Counted from the stretch's first letter, positions 41,852 through 51,375 are shown. The stretch is DNA of 64,000 bases from Algicoccus sp048820935 (GCF_048820935.1 NZ_JBMERD010000009.1:74829-138828), one strand, 5' to 3'. Notes: generated from the letters alone by a model not told the origin. Made by a program: numbers and translations.

Positions 41852-42760
41852 CTATGGACACAAAAAGACGTCAGATCCATCAAACACCTGACGAACTTGG
41901 TGCTCGATCTCTGAATAGACAGATGATGACAAATTCGACTCACCCACCTCAGATACCCCTATTGTCTGTGCGGGTGTCATCACTTTCATATGCGCAGCAA
42001 TCACCCAGACAAGTTGACCACCATGTCCTAAAAAAATCTCAGCAAGATTCAAGCCTTCGTTTTCACTAGCGATGAGCGCATCTAAACGATAAATGAGTGG
42101 CCAGGCGATCGGTTCAGACCGTGCCCTTGCCTGACGAATATCATCAAGTTCTGGACGCAGACTCAATTCAAAAAGCGCCGGAATCGCCTTTTGTGCCGCA
42201 ATCGTTCGTAGCGGTTGCTGGTCTTTGACACCAAATTCAGAAAACACCTCGATCTGGCCATCTGCCATCAGACACTCAAGGGCAACCACACCAAACTGTG
42301 ATAATCCACCTGCGGTTTGAGGAGTTCGTAATTGCGCAATCCATTGTGCCAAATTACCCACAGCAGTTCGAGTAGGTGCCACCCATAAACCAGCCGCCCG
42401 CATCGCAGCCACCGCACAACCCGCATCCACTCGCCAGATACCATCCTCTAAAGGCATCAGACTGCCCCAAGCGCGCCCCGCCTGAACCATGAGCAAAGGT
42501 CGCTGCTTATCCCTATCGGACTCGGGCACACCCACTAAACCCATGGCGACACCGTATTGCGCACATAAAGTACGCGCCAGCAAGATATCATTGAGCTCAG
42601 TGGGCTCCAGATAGGCACACGGTGCCGTCTCACGAGGCACCAATCGGACCTCGCCACGACAACTCCGTTTGAGCTTGGCAACGAACAGTAACCACGTATC
42701 TTCTTGACGCGAAGTGCGCCCAAATAAGAAAGAACGCCTTGAAGTCGGCTCTGTGGACAC
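41852..42760 (-). CDS. Putative FAD-linked oxidase-related protein (GlcE-like fragment)
   Basis: A 302-residue protein started by GTG at 42760 behind the very strong AAAGGAGG. Residues 60-230 resemble the FAD-binding (PCMH-like) part of GlcE and D-lactate dehydrogenases: VDAGCAVAAMRAAGLWVAPT and GGLSQFGVVALECLMADGQI stand where that fold binds FAD. The usual GGT/GG pyrophosphate loop is weak, and the chain is shorter than flavin oxidases. An N-terminal RRSFLFG resembles a Tat motif, but no hydrophobic stretch follows it, so it is likely cytosolic. Function unknown; the family link is tentative. It is divergent from the aminotransferase with only 37 bases between. Confidence 0.5.
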   Translation of the reverse strand: MSTEPTSRRSFLFGRTSRQEDTWLLFVAKLKRSCRGEVRLVPRETAPCAYLEPTELNDILLARTLCAQYGVAMGLVGVPESDRDKQRPLLMVQAGRAWGSLMPLEDGIWRVDAGCAVAAMRAAGLWVAPTRTAVGNLAQWIAQLRTPQTAGGLSQFGVVALECLMADGQIEVFSEFGVKDQQPLRTIAAQKAIPALFELSLRPELDDIRQARARSEPIAWPLIYRLDALIASENEGLNLAEIFLGHGGQLVWVIAAHMKVMTPAQTIGVSEVGESNLSSSVYSEIEHQVRQVFDGSDVFLCP

Positions 42761-42797
42761 TACAATCCTCCTTTGGATTGACTAATTTTGACTCGGC

Positions 42798-43979
42798 ATG
42801 AAATACCCTAAACCTGCAACCCGTACCCGCCACATCCTGCCTTTTCAGGCGATGTCTATTTTTAAGCGTAGCGCTGAACTGGCCGCTCAAGGCAAAGATA
42901 TCATCAGTCTAGGCATTGGTGAACCTGACTTCAGCGCGCCACCGGCTGTCGTACAAGCCCTTAACAAAGCGGCTCAAGCCAGTCTCGGTCGGTACACACC
43001 GGCACTTGGCATCATGCCATTACGTGAAGCCATTGCGCAATTTTATGCGCAAACGTTCGATGCACCTGTCGATCCAGCTCGTGTGATTGTGACGGCTGGC
43101 GCCAGTGGCGCATTACAACTGGCAACCATGGCCTTAGTCAATCCAGGCCAAAATGTTTTAGTACCTGACCCCTACTACCCGCCTAACATCAACTTTGTGA
43201 CGGCCGCAGGTGGTCATGCAAAAATCATCCCCACACAAGCCAAAGACGGCTTTCAGCCCACTTGTGCACAAATTGACTCCCTTTGGGATGACAAAACAGG
43301 TGGCATTATGCTCGCATCTCCCAGCAACCCCACGGGGACCTCATTGCAGCCTGACACCGTCAAAGAGATTTTGAATTATGTTCAATCGCGCCACGGCTTT
43401 GCGATCATGGATGAAATTTATCTCGGACTATCCTATGGCCAGACCCGGCACTCTGCGCTACGTCTGAGTGATGACTTCATCATTCTGAATAGCTTTTCGA
43501 AATACTTTCATATGACGGGATGGCGACTTGGCTGGATGATTGTGCCACCGCATCTGGTTGAACCAATCGAGGACCTCACCTCAAATCTGACGATTTGCCC
43601 ACCGAGTTTGTCACAACACGCGGCACTGGCCTGTTTCACACCCGATTCATTGGCTATTTTTGAGCAACGCCGCCAAGCTTTTAAAGCACGGCGCGACTTC
43701 TTGGTTGAGGCCTTAAATCAAATGGGAATGACAGTGCCCGTCGTTCCAGACGGCGCATTTTATGTCTATGCAGATATCAGCCGATTTTCCAATGACAGTG
43801 ACCATCTGGCTAGCCAGTTGCTAGAGCAAGGGGGGGTCGCTGTTGTGCCTGGTGCCGATTTTGGTCCTACACATGCAAAACGCATGATTCGACTGTCTTA
43901 CACCATCGGGATGGATCGACTGCAAAAAGCCGTTGAGCGTATGCGTCAAGTCTTGATTGGCTCGGGCCCCTCTGCCTGA
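42798..43979 (+). CDS. PLP-dependent class I/II aminotransferase
   Basis: A fold-type I aminotransferase of 393 residues. The substrate and PLP contacts are visible: LGIGEPDFSAPPAVV (37-51), SPSNPTG with Asn177, Asp205 in FAIMDEIYLG, the Schiff-base lysine Lys235 in NSFSKYFHMTGWRLGW, and the alpha-carboxylate arginine in KRMIRLSYT. The amino acid is not readable, though resemblance to valine/alanine/aspartate-type enzymes is likely. It is monocistronic and convergent with the lytic transglycosylase gene. The ribosome site is weak. Confidence 0.9.
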   Translation: MKYPKPATRTRHILPFQAMSIFKRSAELAAQGKDIISLGIGEPDFSAPPAVVQALNKAAQASLGRYTPALGIMPLREAIAQFYAQTFDAPVDPARVIVTAGASGALQLATMALVNPGQNVLVPDPYYPPNINFVTAAGGHAKIIPTQAKDGFQPTCAQIDSLWDDKTGGIMLASPSNPTGTSLQPDTVKEILNYVQSRHGFAIMDEIYLGLSYGQTRHSALRLSDDFIILNSFSKYFHMTGWRLGWMIVPPHLVEPIEDLTSNLTICPPSLSQHAALACFTPDSLAIFEQRRQAFKARRDFLVEALNQMGMTVPVVPDGAFYVYADISRFSNDSDHLASQLLEQGGVAVVPGADFGPTHAKRMIRLSYTIGMDRLQKAVERMRQVLIGSGPSA

Positions 43980-44016
43980 GACAAACCTCAAAGGGACTTC
44001 AACCAGCTATTCAACT

Positions 44017-44892
44017 TTAGTTCGGCAATGCAATTTTGCCCGACAACGCCATACGGCGTTGTTCGGCTAAAACCTTGTTCGCATAACCCCCATCATTGGG
44101 ACCCGTTGCACCCACGTAGCATTTCAGTCCATTCGTGACAGAACCCCTTCTTTTAATGCAATCAGCCAGGATTTCAATCCCAACACGGATATTGTGCATC
44201 GGATGAAATGCCGCATCTTCTGTTTGTCCCAAGCGCTCAAACTTGTCGGTATGCACCCGAGTCATGACCTGCATCAAACCCTGTGCCCCAGCACCACTTT
44301 CTGCATACGGATTAAATCGGGATTCCACCGACATAACGGCCAGTGTCAGCAAAGGATGAATCTTGCGTTCATACCCAGCAACCAGAACTGTATCGGTCAG
44401 GCGATGAATCACATCACGACCGACTTTGTACTTTCTGGCTATATAGGTTTCTAACGCATCGAGTTGTTTACGTGTCAATGAAAAATGCGCCATTGCTTGG
44501 TCAACTTGCGATTTAAACGAAATCACTGGCTGAGCATCTGTGCCTTTATCCACCTGATTGGGGGCTGTATCACCTTCTAAGCTCTCTAACGGTTTCGCTG
44601 GCAGAGGTTCGACATCGACTGGCGACACTTGCGGACTAACTGTCGCCGGATCGATCGACTGAACGGTATCAGCAAGACCCGGCACTTCGTCTTTCAGTGC
44701 AATTAAAACGATCTGATTCATCATCGCTAGGCGCTCCCCCACCGTAGGCACACTGAGCACCATTAAAAGCGCAACCAACACGGCGATGCCGAGATATGAC
44801 AAAATGGTACGCAGTACAGAGCGCAGATTTTTCTGCCAAGTGTTCTGACTGGCGTGCGGGATCAAGGAAATTGATTCTGACATGCGGAACAT
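44017..44892 (-). CDS. Membrane-anchored lytic transglycosylase (SLT domain)
   Basis: A muralytic enzyme that cleaves the glycan strand with anhydro-muropeptide formation. The 291-residue protein has one N-terminal transmembrane anchor (about 30-52: ILSYLGIAVLVALLMVLSVP), a proline-rich linker (75-115), and a C-terminal SLT domain. The catalytic glutamate lies in AVMSVESRFNPYAES, followed by GAQGLMQVM and the ending GYANKVLAEQRRMALSG. The start is ambiguous between ATGs at 44892 and 44883. It lies divergent from ubiD with only about 26 bases between the two starts. Confidence 0.88.
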   Translation of the reverse strand: MFRMSESISLIPHASQNTWQKNLRSVLRTILSYLGIAVLVALLMVLSVPTVGERLAMMNQIVLIALKDEVPGLADTVQSIDPATVSPQVSPVDVEPLPAKPLESLEGDTAPNQVDKGTDAQPVISFKSQVDQAMAHFSLTRKQLDALETYIARKYKVGRDVIHRLTDTVLVAGYERKIHPLLTLAVMSVESRFNPYAESGAGAQGLMQVMTRVHTDKFERLGQTEDAAFHPMHNIRVGIEILADCIKRRGSVTNGLKCYVGATGPNDGGYANKVLAEQRRMALSGKIALPN

Positions 44893-44918
44893 TTAACCAT
44901 TATTTTTTGGAATCTGCA

Positions 44919-46475
44919 GTGCAATATAAAGATTTGCGTGACTTTCTCGACCAGCTGCAAGCCAGCTCGGATCTCAAACGAATTCCCATCGCCGTCGATA
45001 CGCGATTGGAAATGACTGAAATTTCAAGCCGTGTGCTGCATCAGCAAGGCCCTGCCCTACTCTTTGAGAACGCACAGCACTTTGGACAAAAAAGTTCCAT
45101 GCCAGTTCTCGCGAACTTATTTGGCACCCCAAAACGGGTAGCCCAAGCCATGGGTGCTGATGATGTCAGCGAATTGCGTGCCATTGGCGAACTGCTTGCT
45201 ACGCTCAAAGAGCCCTCGGCTCCAGAAGGTTTGCGCGATGCATTCAGCAAAGTCTCGATGCTTAAGTCCGCCCTCTGGGACATGGCGCCTAAAAATGTTC
45301 GCTCACCTGTTTGTCAGGAGATTGTGCTTGAAGGCAATGATGTCGATCTGAATGATCTACCCATTCAGACCTGCTGGCCTGGCGACATTGCACCACTACT
45401 GACCTGGGGCCTAGTCATCACACGTGGCCCCAACGCCAAACGACAAAACCTTGGGATTTATCGCCAACAAGTCATTGGTCGCAACAAGCTCATCATGCGC
45501 TGGTTATCACACCGTGGTGGTGCCCTTGATTTTCGGGATCACGCCCTAGCCTATCCTGGCAGACCCTTTCCAATTGCAGTGGCTTTAGGCGCCGACCCAG
45601 CCACAACACTGGCCGCAGTCACACCCGTTCCGGACAGTTTGTCTGAATACCAGTTTGCTGGTTTATTGCGGGGCTCCAGAACCCATTTGGCCAAAGCGCT
45701 GGGCAGCGAGCTCAGTGTGCCTGCGCATGCAGAAATCATTCTGGAAGGCCATATTCTGCCAACCTGCGACACTCGCGCCAACGCACCTAGCATCCCTAAG
45801 AATGCGCCTGAAGACACGCCCGCATGTCCACCGAGTGATTATGAAATGGCGCTTGAAGGCCCTTACGGGGACCACACAGGCTATTACAACGAACGTGACT
45901 GGTTCCCTGTCTTTACCGTCGAACGCATCACCATGCGACGCAATCCGATCTACCACACGACATATACCGGCAAACCCCCTGATGAGCCTGCTGTCTTGGG
46001 TGAAGCTCTCAATGAAGTCTTCGTGCCATTGCTGCAAAAACAACTACCCGAAATCACTGACTTCTTCTTACCACCTGAGGGTTGCAGCTATCGTTTGGCA
46101 GTCATTTCCATGCGTAAACAGTATGCAGGACACGCCAAACGCGTCATGTTTGGGATCTGGAGTATTTTGCGCCAATTTATGTATACCAAGTTTCTGGTGG
46201 TCGTTGATGAAGACATCAACATTCGTGATTGGAAAGAAGTTGTCTGGGCCATGACAACCCGGATGGATCCCGTTCGCGATACGGTACTTGTTGAAAACAC
46301 ACCGATTGACTATCTGGACTTTGCGTCCCCAATCAGTGGTCTCGGTGGAAAAATGGGTTTAGATGCCACCAACAAATGGCCTGGTGAAACATCGCGTGAA
46401 TGGGGCGTACCCATCGTCATGGATACCGACACGAAAAAACGGGTCGATGACATCTGGTCTAGCTTAGGACTCTGA
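44919..46475 (+). CDS. ubiD: UbiD family 4-hydroxy-3-polyprenylbenzoate decarboxylase
   Basis: A prenylated-FMN enzyme that removes the carboxyl group of 4-hydroxy-3-polyprenylbenzoate in ubiquinone synthesis. The 518-residue chain starts with GTG at 44919, preceded by TTGGA; the family N-terminus (M)QYKDLRDFLDQL begins exactly there, and a longer upstream frame is ignored. The UbiD fold signs are GIYRQQVIGRNKLIMRW, PSDYEMALEGPYGDHTGYY (the conserved Glu-Arg-Glu region), and IKxW-like ENTPIDYLDFASPISGLGGKMGLD near the end. The cofactor maker UbiX is not in the window. It ends at a terminator shared with the yqj trio. Confidence 0.93.
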   Translation: MQYKDLRDFLDQLQASSDLKRIPIAVDTRLEMTEISSRVLHQQGPALLFENAQHFGQKSSMPVLANLFGTPKRVAQAMGADDVSELRAIGELLATLKEPSAPEGLRDAFSKVSMLKSALWDMAPKNVRSPVCQEIVLEGNDVDLNDLPIQTCWPGDIAPLLTWGLVITRGPNAKRQNLGIYRQQVIGRNKLIMRWLSHRGGALDFRDHALAYPGRPFPIAVALGADPATTLAAVTPVPDSLSEYQFAGLLRGSRTHLAKALGSELSVPAHAEIILEGHILPTCDTRANAPSIPKNAPEDTPACPPSDYEMALEGPYGDHTGYYNERDWFPVFTVERITMRRNPIYHTTYTGKPPDEPAVLGEALNEVFVPLLQKQLPEITDFFLPPEGCSYRLAVISMRKQYAGHAKRVMFGIWSILRQFMYTKFLVVVDEDINIRDWKEVVWAMTTRMDPVRDTVLVENTPIDYLDFASPISGLGGKMGLDATNKWPGETSREWGVPIVMDTDTKKRVDDIWSSLGL

Positions 46476-46502
46476 CCTCCAGCACTCTTAGAGCCCAAAC
46501 GT

Positions 46503-46548
46503 AAAATGCACAGTCAGTCTTGAAAGACGAGCTGTGCATTTTGTTTTT
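46503..46548. terminator. Bidirectional terminator between ubiD and the yqj trio
   Basis: AAAATGCACAG (46503-46513) pairs with CTGTGCATTTT (46532-46542), with an inner GTCT/AGAC stem. T-rich tails occur on both strands. Confidence 0.85.
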
Positions 46549-46578
46549 GTTCGAATGGTGGATAAAACCAACAATCGC

Positions 46579-46944
46579 TCAGAAAAGAGGTGGTGGCGGG
46601 GGCGGTGTTTCTTCGCGAAGGCGCTTACGTTTACTGATGGCCCAAATGATCAAACCGACAGTGCCACCAAGCAGCAATCGTCTTGGGTTTCTGAGCTGAC
46701 TGAGCAATAACGTGCTACCTGTGGACGCTAAGTAAGGATAGCGTATAGCCGCACGACCAATTTGTGCCAAGAGTCCACTGCCTGATGTCGGCATCATACT
46801 CATGATTTGCTCACGCGGATCGAGCTTGGATTTCAGGTTTTGTGCCTGAATTGCAATGGTTTGTCGTTCGATAGCCGCTTGCGAGCGCAACAACTCAATA
46901 CGAATTTTTCGTTCAACGGAAGGAGATTCACGATGCCTATTCAT
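46579..46944 (-). CDS. YqjK-like small membrane protein
   Basis: A 121-residue protein with an alpha-helical, charged N-terminus (SVERKIRIELLRSQAAIERQ, about 10-29), a probable membrane segment (RRLLLGGTVGLIIWAI, about 88-103) and a proline-rich tail (TPPPPPPLF). The start is the ATG at 46944, which overlaps the yqjE stop as TGATG with GGAG upstream. Position after yqjD and yqjE suggests the yqjK role, but sequence identity is not obvious. The products of this trio associate with membranes and ribosomes in stationary phase in E. coli; function here is inferred from neighbours. Confidence 0.6.
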   Translation of the reverse strand: MNRHRESPSVERKIRIELLRSQAAIERQTIAIQAQNLKSKLDPREQIMSMMPTSGSGLLAQIGRAAIRYPYLASTGSTLLLSQLRNPRRLLLGGTVGLIIWAISKRKRLREETPPPPPPLF

Positions 46945-47375
46945 CACGATTCTCCGTCAGAACTTTGTGCGCGATACCGAGCAGCCCCCATACGATCGGA
47001 TTCAAATGAACCAGAGAGCATCTGCGCATCACGCTTTAATTCATCGACCGTGGCTGCAAAAGGCAAGTCTTCACGACGTCCAAGCCGAGATTTCAACGCA
47101 AGTAAACACGCAATACCACCAACTAGATACAATAGTAAGAGACCGACAACCACCCAGTCACGATAAGGCGTGTTCCACGTCAGCGTCAGGATCAGAACAC
47201 TTACCATTAAAACGGCAAGCCACAGTAAAGCAACCCCTGCCAGCAAAAGAGCAACCAGAATGGCCAGTTGACCACGCGCTTGTTGCCATTCAAGACCAAA
47301 GAGTTCTACACGAGTGCGAGCAGCACCCACCAGTTCACTGATTAATTCTCTGAGAACATCCCGTATGCTTGCCAA
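46944..47375 (-). CDS. yqjE: YqjE-like phage-holin-family membrane protein
   Basis: A 143-residue protein with two transmembrane hairpin helices (about 38-64 and 72-94). The N-terminal ELVGAARTRVELFGLEWQQ is typical of the PF07332 YqjE group. It begins with TTG at 47375 behind AGGAG. Despite the family name no lysis function is implied. It is second in the operon with yqjD (39 bases upstream), and overlaps the next gene. Confidence 0.85.
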   Translation of the reverse strand: MASIRDVLRELISELVGAARTRVELFGLEWQQARGQLAILVALLLAGVALLWLAVLMVSVLILTLTWNTPYRDWVVVGLLLLYLVGGIACLLALKSRLGRREDLPFAATVDELKRDAQMLSGSFESDRMGAARYRAQSSDGES

Positions 47376-47414
47376 ATTCAGGCTCCTGTCTTGTTGCTGA
47401 CGTGTTGTTTCTAA

Positions 47415-47732
47415 TTAACGGCGACCAATCAGCAAACCGATCAAGAGACCAGCGACAGCTGAAATCGTCACAGCCTGCCAAGGGTTGGTGTGCACATAGT
47501 CATCTGTTGCATGCGCAGCTTGACGGCCTTTATCGACCACCACGTCTTGCATGTCGCGAATCGCAGAGCGTGTGCGATCCAAGCGTTCCATTGCTTGATC
47601 ACGCAACTGCACAGCGCGATCTCCGGTTTCTGATGCAGCTTGACGCAGCAGGTCTTCGGCGTCGTCAATCGCAGTTTTAACTGAATCAATCAGACGGTCT
47701 GATAGATGCTTTTGACTTGATTTGTTTGCCAT
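47415..47732 (-). CDS. yqjD: YqjD/ElaB-type DUF883 protein
   Basis: A 105-residue membrane-anchored helical protein. It has a long amphipathic helix (about 8-80) rich in Asp, Arg and Gln, the ending motif TNPWQAVTISAVAGLLIGLL as the C-terminal transmembrane anchor, and a basic tip (GRR). In E. coli the homologue tethers ribosomes to the membrane in stationary phase. It is first in the yqjDE(K) operon, with ATG at 47732. Confidence 0.88.
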   Translation of the reverse strand: MANKSSQKHLSDRLIDSVKTAIDDAEDLLRQAASETGDRAVQLRDQAMERLDRTRSAIRDMQDVVVDKGRQAAHATDDYVHTNPWQAVTISAVAGLLIGLLIGRR

Positions 47733-47827
47733 GTTTTATTACTCCTGAATGATGGACCGGACTGCATGAACTACAAGCCGATCACGTTTATTTTCTTTAT
47801 AAATACCTTGGATTAATTAAGCTTAAC

Positions 47828-48478
47828 TCAAACTTCGTGCTTCTGTCCCTTTTGTTTCGTTCCAAACAAACGATCACCTGCATCACCGAGACCCGGCAAA
47901 ATGTAACCATCCTCGTTGAGTCCTTCATCAATACTGGCCGTATACAACATCACATCCGGATGTGCTTGTCGTACGGCGTCAATACCACGAGGTGCAGCGA
48001 CTAACACCAATGCTCGAATTTCTTTACATCCTGCGCGTTTTAATAGATCAATCGTTGCGTTCATCGAACCACCTGTGGCTAGCATCGGATCCACAATAAT
48101 TGCCAGACGCTGATCCAATTCTCCCACCAGACTTTCGTAGTAGGTGTGCGCCTGTAATGTATCTTCATTACGCGCAATGCCTACCGTGCTCACCCGCGCG
48201 CCTGGCACCAAGTTTAGCACCCCATCTAGCATGCCAATGCCTGCTCGTAAAATCGGCACCACGGTGATTTTTTTACCCGCAACCCGTTCGACTTGCACTG
48301 CACCGTTCCAACCTTGGACTTCAACACTGTCAAGTGGCAGGTTCTGACATGCCTCGTACATTAAGAGACCAGTAATCTCGCTAGCAAGTTCCCGAAAACT
48401 TTTTGTACTCAGATCATGACATCGCATCAGACCCAGTTTATGGCGCACCAGAGGGTGCTTGATTTCGTGCACAGACAT
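47828..48478 (-). CDS. upp: Uracil phosphoribosyltransferase
   Basis: Salvages uracil to UMP with PRPP. The 216-residue protein begins MSVHEIKHPLVRHKLG, the family start, at ATG 48478; a longer upstream in-frame reading to 48592 is spurious. The PRPP loop VDPMLATGGSMNATIDL and the uracil-binding GYILPGLGDAGDRLFGT are intact. The GGGAG ribosome site is 11 bases upstream. It lies 43 bases after dacB on the same strand. Confidence 0.97.
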   Translation of the reverse strand: MSVHEIKHPLVRHKLGLMRCHDLSTKSFRELASEITGLLMYEACQNLPLDSVEVQGWNGAVQVERVAGKKITVVPILRAGIGMLDGVLNLVPGARVSTVGIARNEDTLQAHTYYESLVGELDQRLAIIVDPMLATGGSMNATIDLLKRAGCKEIRALVLVAAPRGIDAVRQAHPDVMLYTASIDEGLNEDGYILPGLGDAGDRLFGTKQKGQKHEV

Positions 48479-48521
48479 TTTGTAGCGAACTCCCAGAGAG
48501 GAAAAGTTAAATGGGGCTGAT

Positions 48522-49961
48522 TTATTGTTTCTCGACAAGCCATTGCACGACCGCATTCTCAAACTCGCGGGCTTTAAAGGCTTGTGGATCATTCACAAGA
48601 CTCACAAATATATACCGTTTACCAGAACGAGACAGTACATAACCCGCAATCGCGCGTGCGTCTCTAAGTGCCCCGGTTTTCATATTGGCATAGCCGCGCG
48701 CAGGTGTTTTTCTAAGGCGATTCGTCAAAGTACCATCCACTCCCATGATTGCCATCGAAGCCAGATACTCCGGCATGGCGGGCGATGCCCAAGCTTTTTG
48801 CAGCATAGCGGTCATCAAGTCAGCACTGACACTGGCTCGTCGCGATAAGCCAGAACCGTTTTCAATCACAGCTTTAGAAAAATCCAAACCCTGCCGACGC
48901 AACACGCTCTGTACTCGATCCACGCTTCCTTGCACAGTCGCAGGTCTCAAACCAGAGCGCGCACCAATCGTCAGCAAAAGCGACCGTGTCATGACGTTAT
49001 TACTGCGCTTGTTGATGAGACGAATCACTTCGGCTAAAGGAGGCGATTGATAGGCAACAACGGGCAACGCATCTGAGGGAATTCGACCATCACGCACCTG
49101 CCCTGTCATCTTGCCACCGATTTCAGTCCACATATGGCGCAATACCTTGGCAGCCATTGTGGGCTGATCAAAAGCCAATCGGTACAGATCGAACTCACCA
49201 CATGAACCCGCCGCTTTACCTGTAGCCCGAAAGCGCACTTCATTGCCCGCTGTGACGGTTTCCAATTCGACCTTTGTCGCGGCCGGATTACATGCCCCAG
49301 GTATCCATTGGAGCTCACTTTCAACATCCATACCAGGCAGCGGTGGATCAAAAAAAGCTTGCCACTGTTTTTTGACTTCATTAGGCGTAAAAACGACTCT
49401 AACGGCTCCAAAACCCACCATAAAAACATCTGGGCTAGCGTTATAAGGGCGATCAGGTTTGCCATCAAACTCACCCGGATCAATGGACACATCGGCAAAC
49501 AATCCTCGATCAATCACCAAATCGCCGATCTGTTGAATACCACGCAAGCGCAAATCACGCATCAGACGCCAAAGGTCCTCCAGCAAAAGCATGGGATCCC
49601 CACTGGGACGCAGATACAAATTGCCACTGAGCACACCGTTCTGACTAATGGTCGAATCAGCATCTTTGAGAAATGCCGTGCGCCAGACAAACTCTGGCCC
49701 CAAATCGGACAAAGCTGCCCAGGTTGTCACAAGCTTCATCACAGACGCCGGATTGCGCATTGTGGCTGGCTCATGCGCTGCGATACGCTTGCCACCAACT
49801 TCTTCAATTACAAAAGAAGCGCTCGAGAGGGGAAGTTGTGTTTTTTGCCAAGCACTGGCGACCTCAGTTGGCAGCCCTTGAGCCTGCGCCAGCGGCATCA
49901 AGGCCATTGTTGCGCAGGAAACCAACCATTTAGAGGCGATTTTCAGATACGGAGTTCTCAT
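48522..49961 (-). CDS. dacB: D-alanyl-D-alanine carboxypeptidase/endopeptidase (PBP4)
   Basis: A periplasmic low-molecular-mass penicillin-binding protein that trims or cleaves peptide cross-links in the wall. It has 479 residues and a signal peptide (about 1-27, ALMPLAQA cleavage). The serine motif SVMK (Ser73-Lys76), SNN in NKRSNNVMTRS, and KTG in NMKTGALRDARAIAGY form the active site. The region between is the large PBP4 insertion. It precedes upp on the same strand. Confidence 0.95.
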   Translation of the reverse strand: MRTPYLKIASKWLVSCATMALMPLAQAQGLPTEVASAWQKTQLPLSSASFVIEEVGGKRIAAHEPATMRNPASVMKLVTTWAALSDLGPEFVWRTAFLKDADSTISQNGVLSGNLYLRPSGDPMLLLEDLWRLMRDLRLRGIQQIGDLVIDRGLFADVSIDPGEFDGKPDRPYNASPDVFMVGFGAVRVVFTPNEVKKQWQAFFDPPLPGMDVESELQWIPGACNPAATKVELETVTAGNEVRFRATGKAAGSCGEFDLYRLAFDQPTMAAKVLRHMWTEIGGKMTGQVRDGRIPSDALPVVAYQSPPLAEVIRLINKRSNNVMTRSLLLTIGARSGLRPATVQGSVDRVQSVLRRQGLDFSKAVIENGSGLSRRASVSADLMTAMLQKAWASPAMPEYLASMAIMGVDGTLTNRLRKTPARGYANMKTGALRDARAIAGYVLSRSGKRYIFVSLVNDPQAFKAREFENAVVQWLVEKQ

Positions 49962-50165
49962 CAGAGTAATATCCAGTCTATGTTATTCATCCTGCACGCA
50001 GGGACTTCGAAATAATGCTTTTAAAGCAAGCCGTTTATGCATAAGCCACACAAGCAACTAGTTAAACAAACCATTCAGTAGGCATCGTCTGACGCCTATT
50101 GTGTAACAAAGTAACTACTTTTTGGCGCAAAACGCCCACCCTAATCGCTTTCACTCATATCTGAC

Positions 50166-51230
50166 ATGACTCCCAACATTTTCGGCACGCTTACTCTGGA
50201 CGACTTTGATTATGAACTGCCTCAAAGACTAATCGCACAATTCCCGGCCAGTGAGCGCACAGCCAGCCGTTTATTGCATATGGATGCGCAAGGCCAGCTA
50301 ATCGATCGACAGTTCCCCGATCTGCTTCAGTTATTACAACCAGGCGATTTGCTCGTCTTTAACAACACACAAGTCATTAAAGCGCGCCTGTATGGTCATA
50401 AAGCCAGTGGAGGTCGCGTTGAAGCACTCGTCGAACGCCTTCTCGATACACACACCGTTCTGGCTCACATGCGTGCTAGCAAAGCACCCAAGCCCGACAC
50501 TTCGGTGACATTCTCACAGGATTCGGACACTTATCAGGCTCAGGTGACCGCACGCCAAGATGATTTATTTGTTCTACGGTTTGAAGACCCTGTCCTTGAA
50601 GTTTTACAGGCCATTGGTCACGTTCCACTGCCACCCTACATCACAAAAGAAGACGATGAGGTGGATGCAACTCGCTATCAGACGGTTTACGCACGCCACC
50701 CAGGCGCAGTCGCAGCGCCCACAGCGGGTTTACATTTTGATGAGCATTTCTTTATCCAGCTAGAGGCCATGGGCGTTAAAACCGCTTATGTCACGTTACA
50801 TGTCGGCGCAGGCACCTTTGCACCAGTCCGTGACAATGACCTTGCCAAACACAAAATGCACCATGAACATTACACATTGGATCAAGCCTGCATCGATGCT
50901 ATCCGTGAAACGCGTGCACGCGGTGGTCGTGTCATTGCCGTCGGCACCACGAGCGTTCGAGCGCTAGAGTCCAATGCGGCTCAGTTTGGTTCGAACTTAC
51001 AAGCTGCACAAGATGACACACAGCTCTTTATTACACCTGGATTTCAGTGGCAAGTGGTGGATGCTATGGTGACTAACTTTCATCTACCTCGTTCAACACT
51101 ATTGATGCTAGTGGCAGCCTTTTGTGGTTTAGAGAACATGAAACAAGCCTACCTGCATGCGGTTGCGCAAGGATATCGATTCTTTAGTTATGGCGATGCC
51201 ATGTTTCTAGAGGCACGGATTACCACTTGA
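50166..51230 (+). CDS. queA: S-adenosylmethionine:tRNA ribosyltransferase-isomerase
   Basis: Adds the cyclopentene ring from SAM to preQ1-modified tRNA in queuosine synthesis. The 354-residue protein has DFDYELPQRLIAQFPA near the start, TKEDDEVDATRYQTVYA, PGAVAAPTAGLHFDE and TNFHLPRSTLLMLVAAF. It heads the queA-tgt block. The pairing of both queuosine genes with secDF is widely conserved. No preQ1 riboswitch is visible upstream. Confidence 0.97.
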   Translation: MTPNIFGTLTLDDFDYELPQRLIAQFPASERTASRLLHMDAQGQLIDRQFPDLLQLLQPGDLLVFNNTQVIKARLYGHKASGGRVEALVERLLDTHTVLAHMRASKAPKPDTSVTFSQDSDTYQAQVTARQDDLFVLRFEDPVLEVLQAIGHVPLPPYITKEDDEVDATRYQTVYARHPGAVAAPTAGLHFDEHFFIQLEAMGVKTAYVTLHVGAGTFAPVRDNDLAKHKMHHEHYTLDQACIDAIRETRARGGRVIAVGTTSVRALESNAAQFGSNLQAAQDDTQLFITPGFQWQVVDAMVTNFHLPRSTLLMLVAAFCGLENMKQAYLHAVAQGYRFFSYGDAMFLEARITT

Positions 51231-51375
51231 AACCCAGACTCTAAAACACGTCGAGGATGCGCGGTGTACACTGAACACCATCGCAATCTGAAGTCTGAAG
51301 GTGCGCGCGCCATCGAACCACCTGAAAGATTCATCGGAAATACATCCCCACTATCAGCTGGAGTACAAACAGCCC

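Noticed and set aside
41852..42760. Tat signal peptide from RRSFLFG
   Set aside because: No hydrophobic segment follows the arginines.
46944..47375. Prophage holin suggested by the YqjE family name
   Set aside because: It sits in the conserved yqjD-yqjE cluster with no phage genes nearby.
49962..50165. preQ1 riboswitch before queA
   Set aside because: No preQ1-type pseudoknot pattern seen; queA-tgt is often not riboswitch-controlled in this group.
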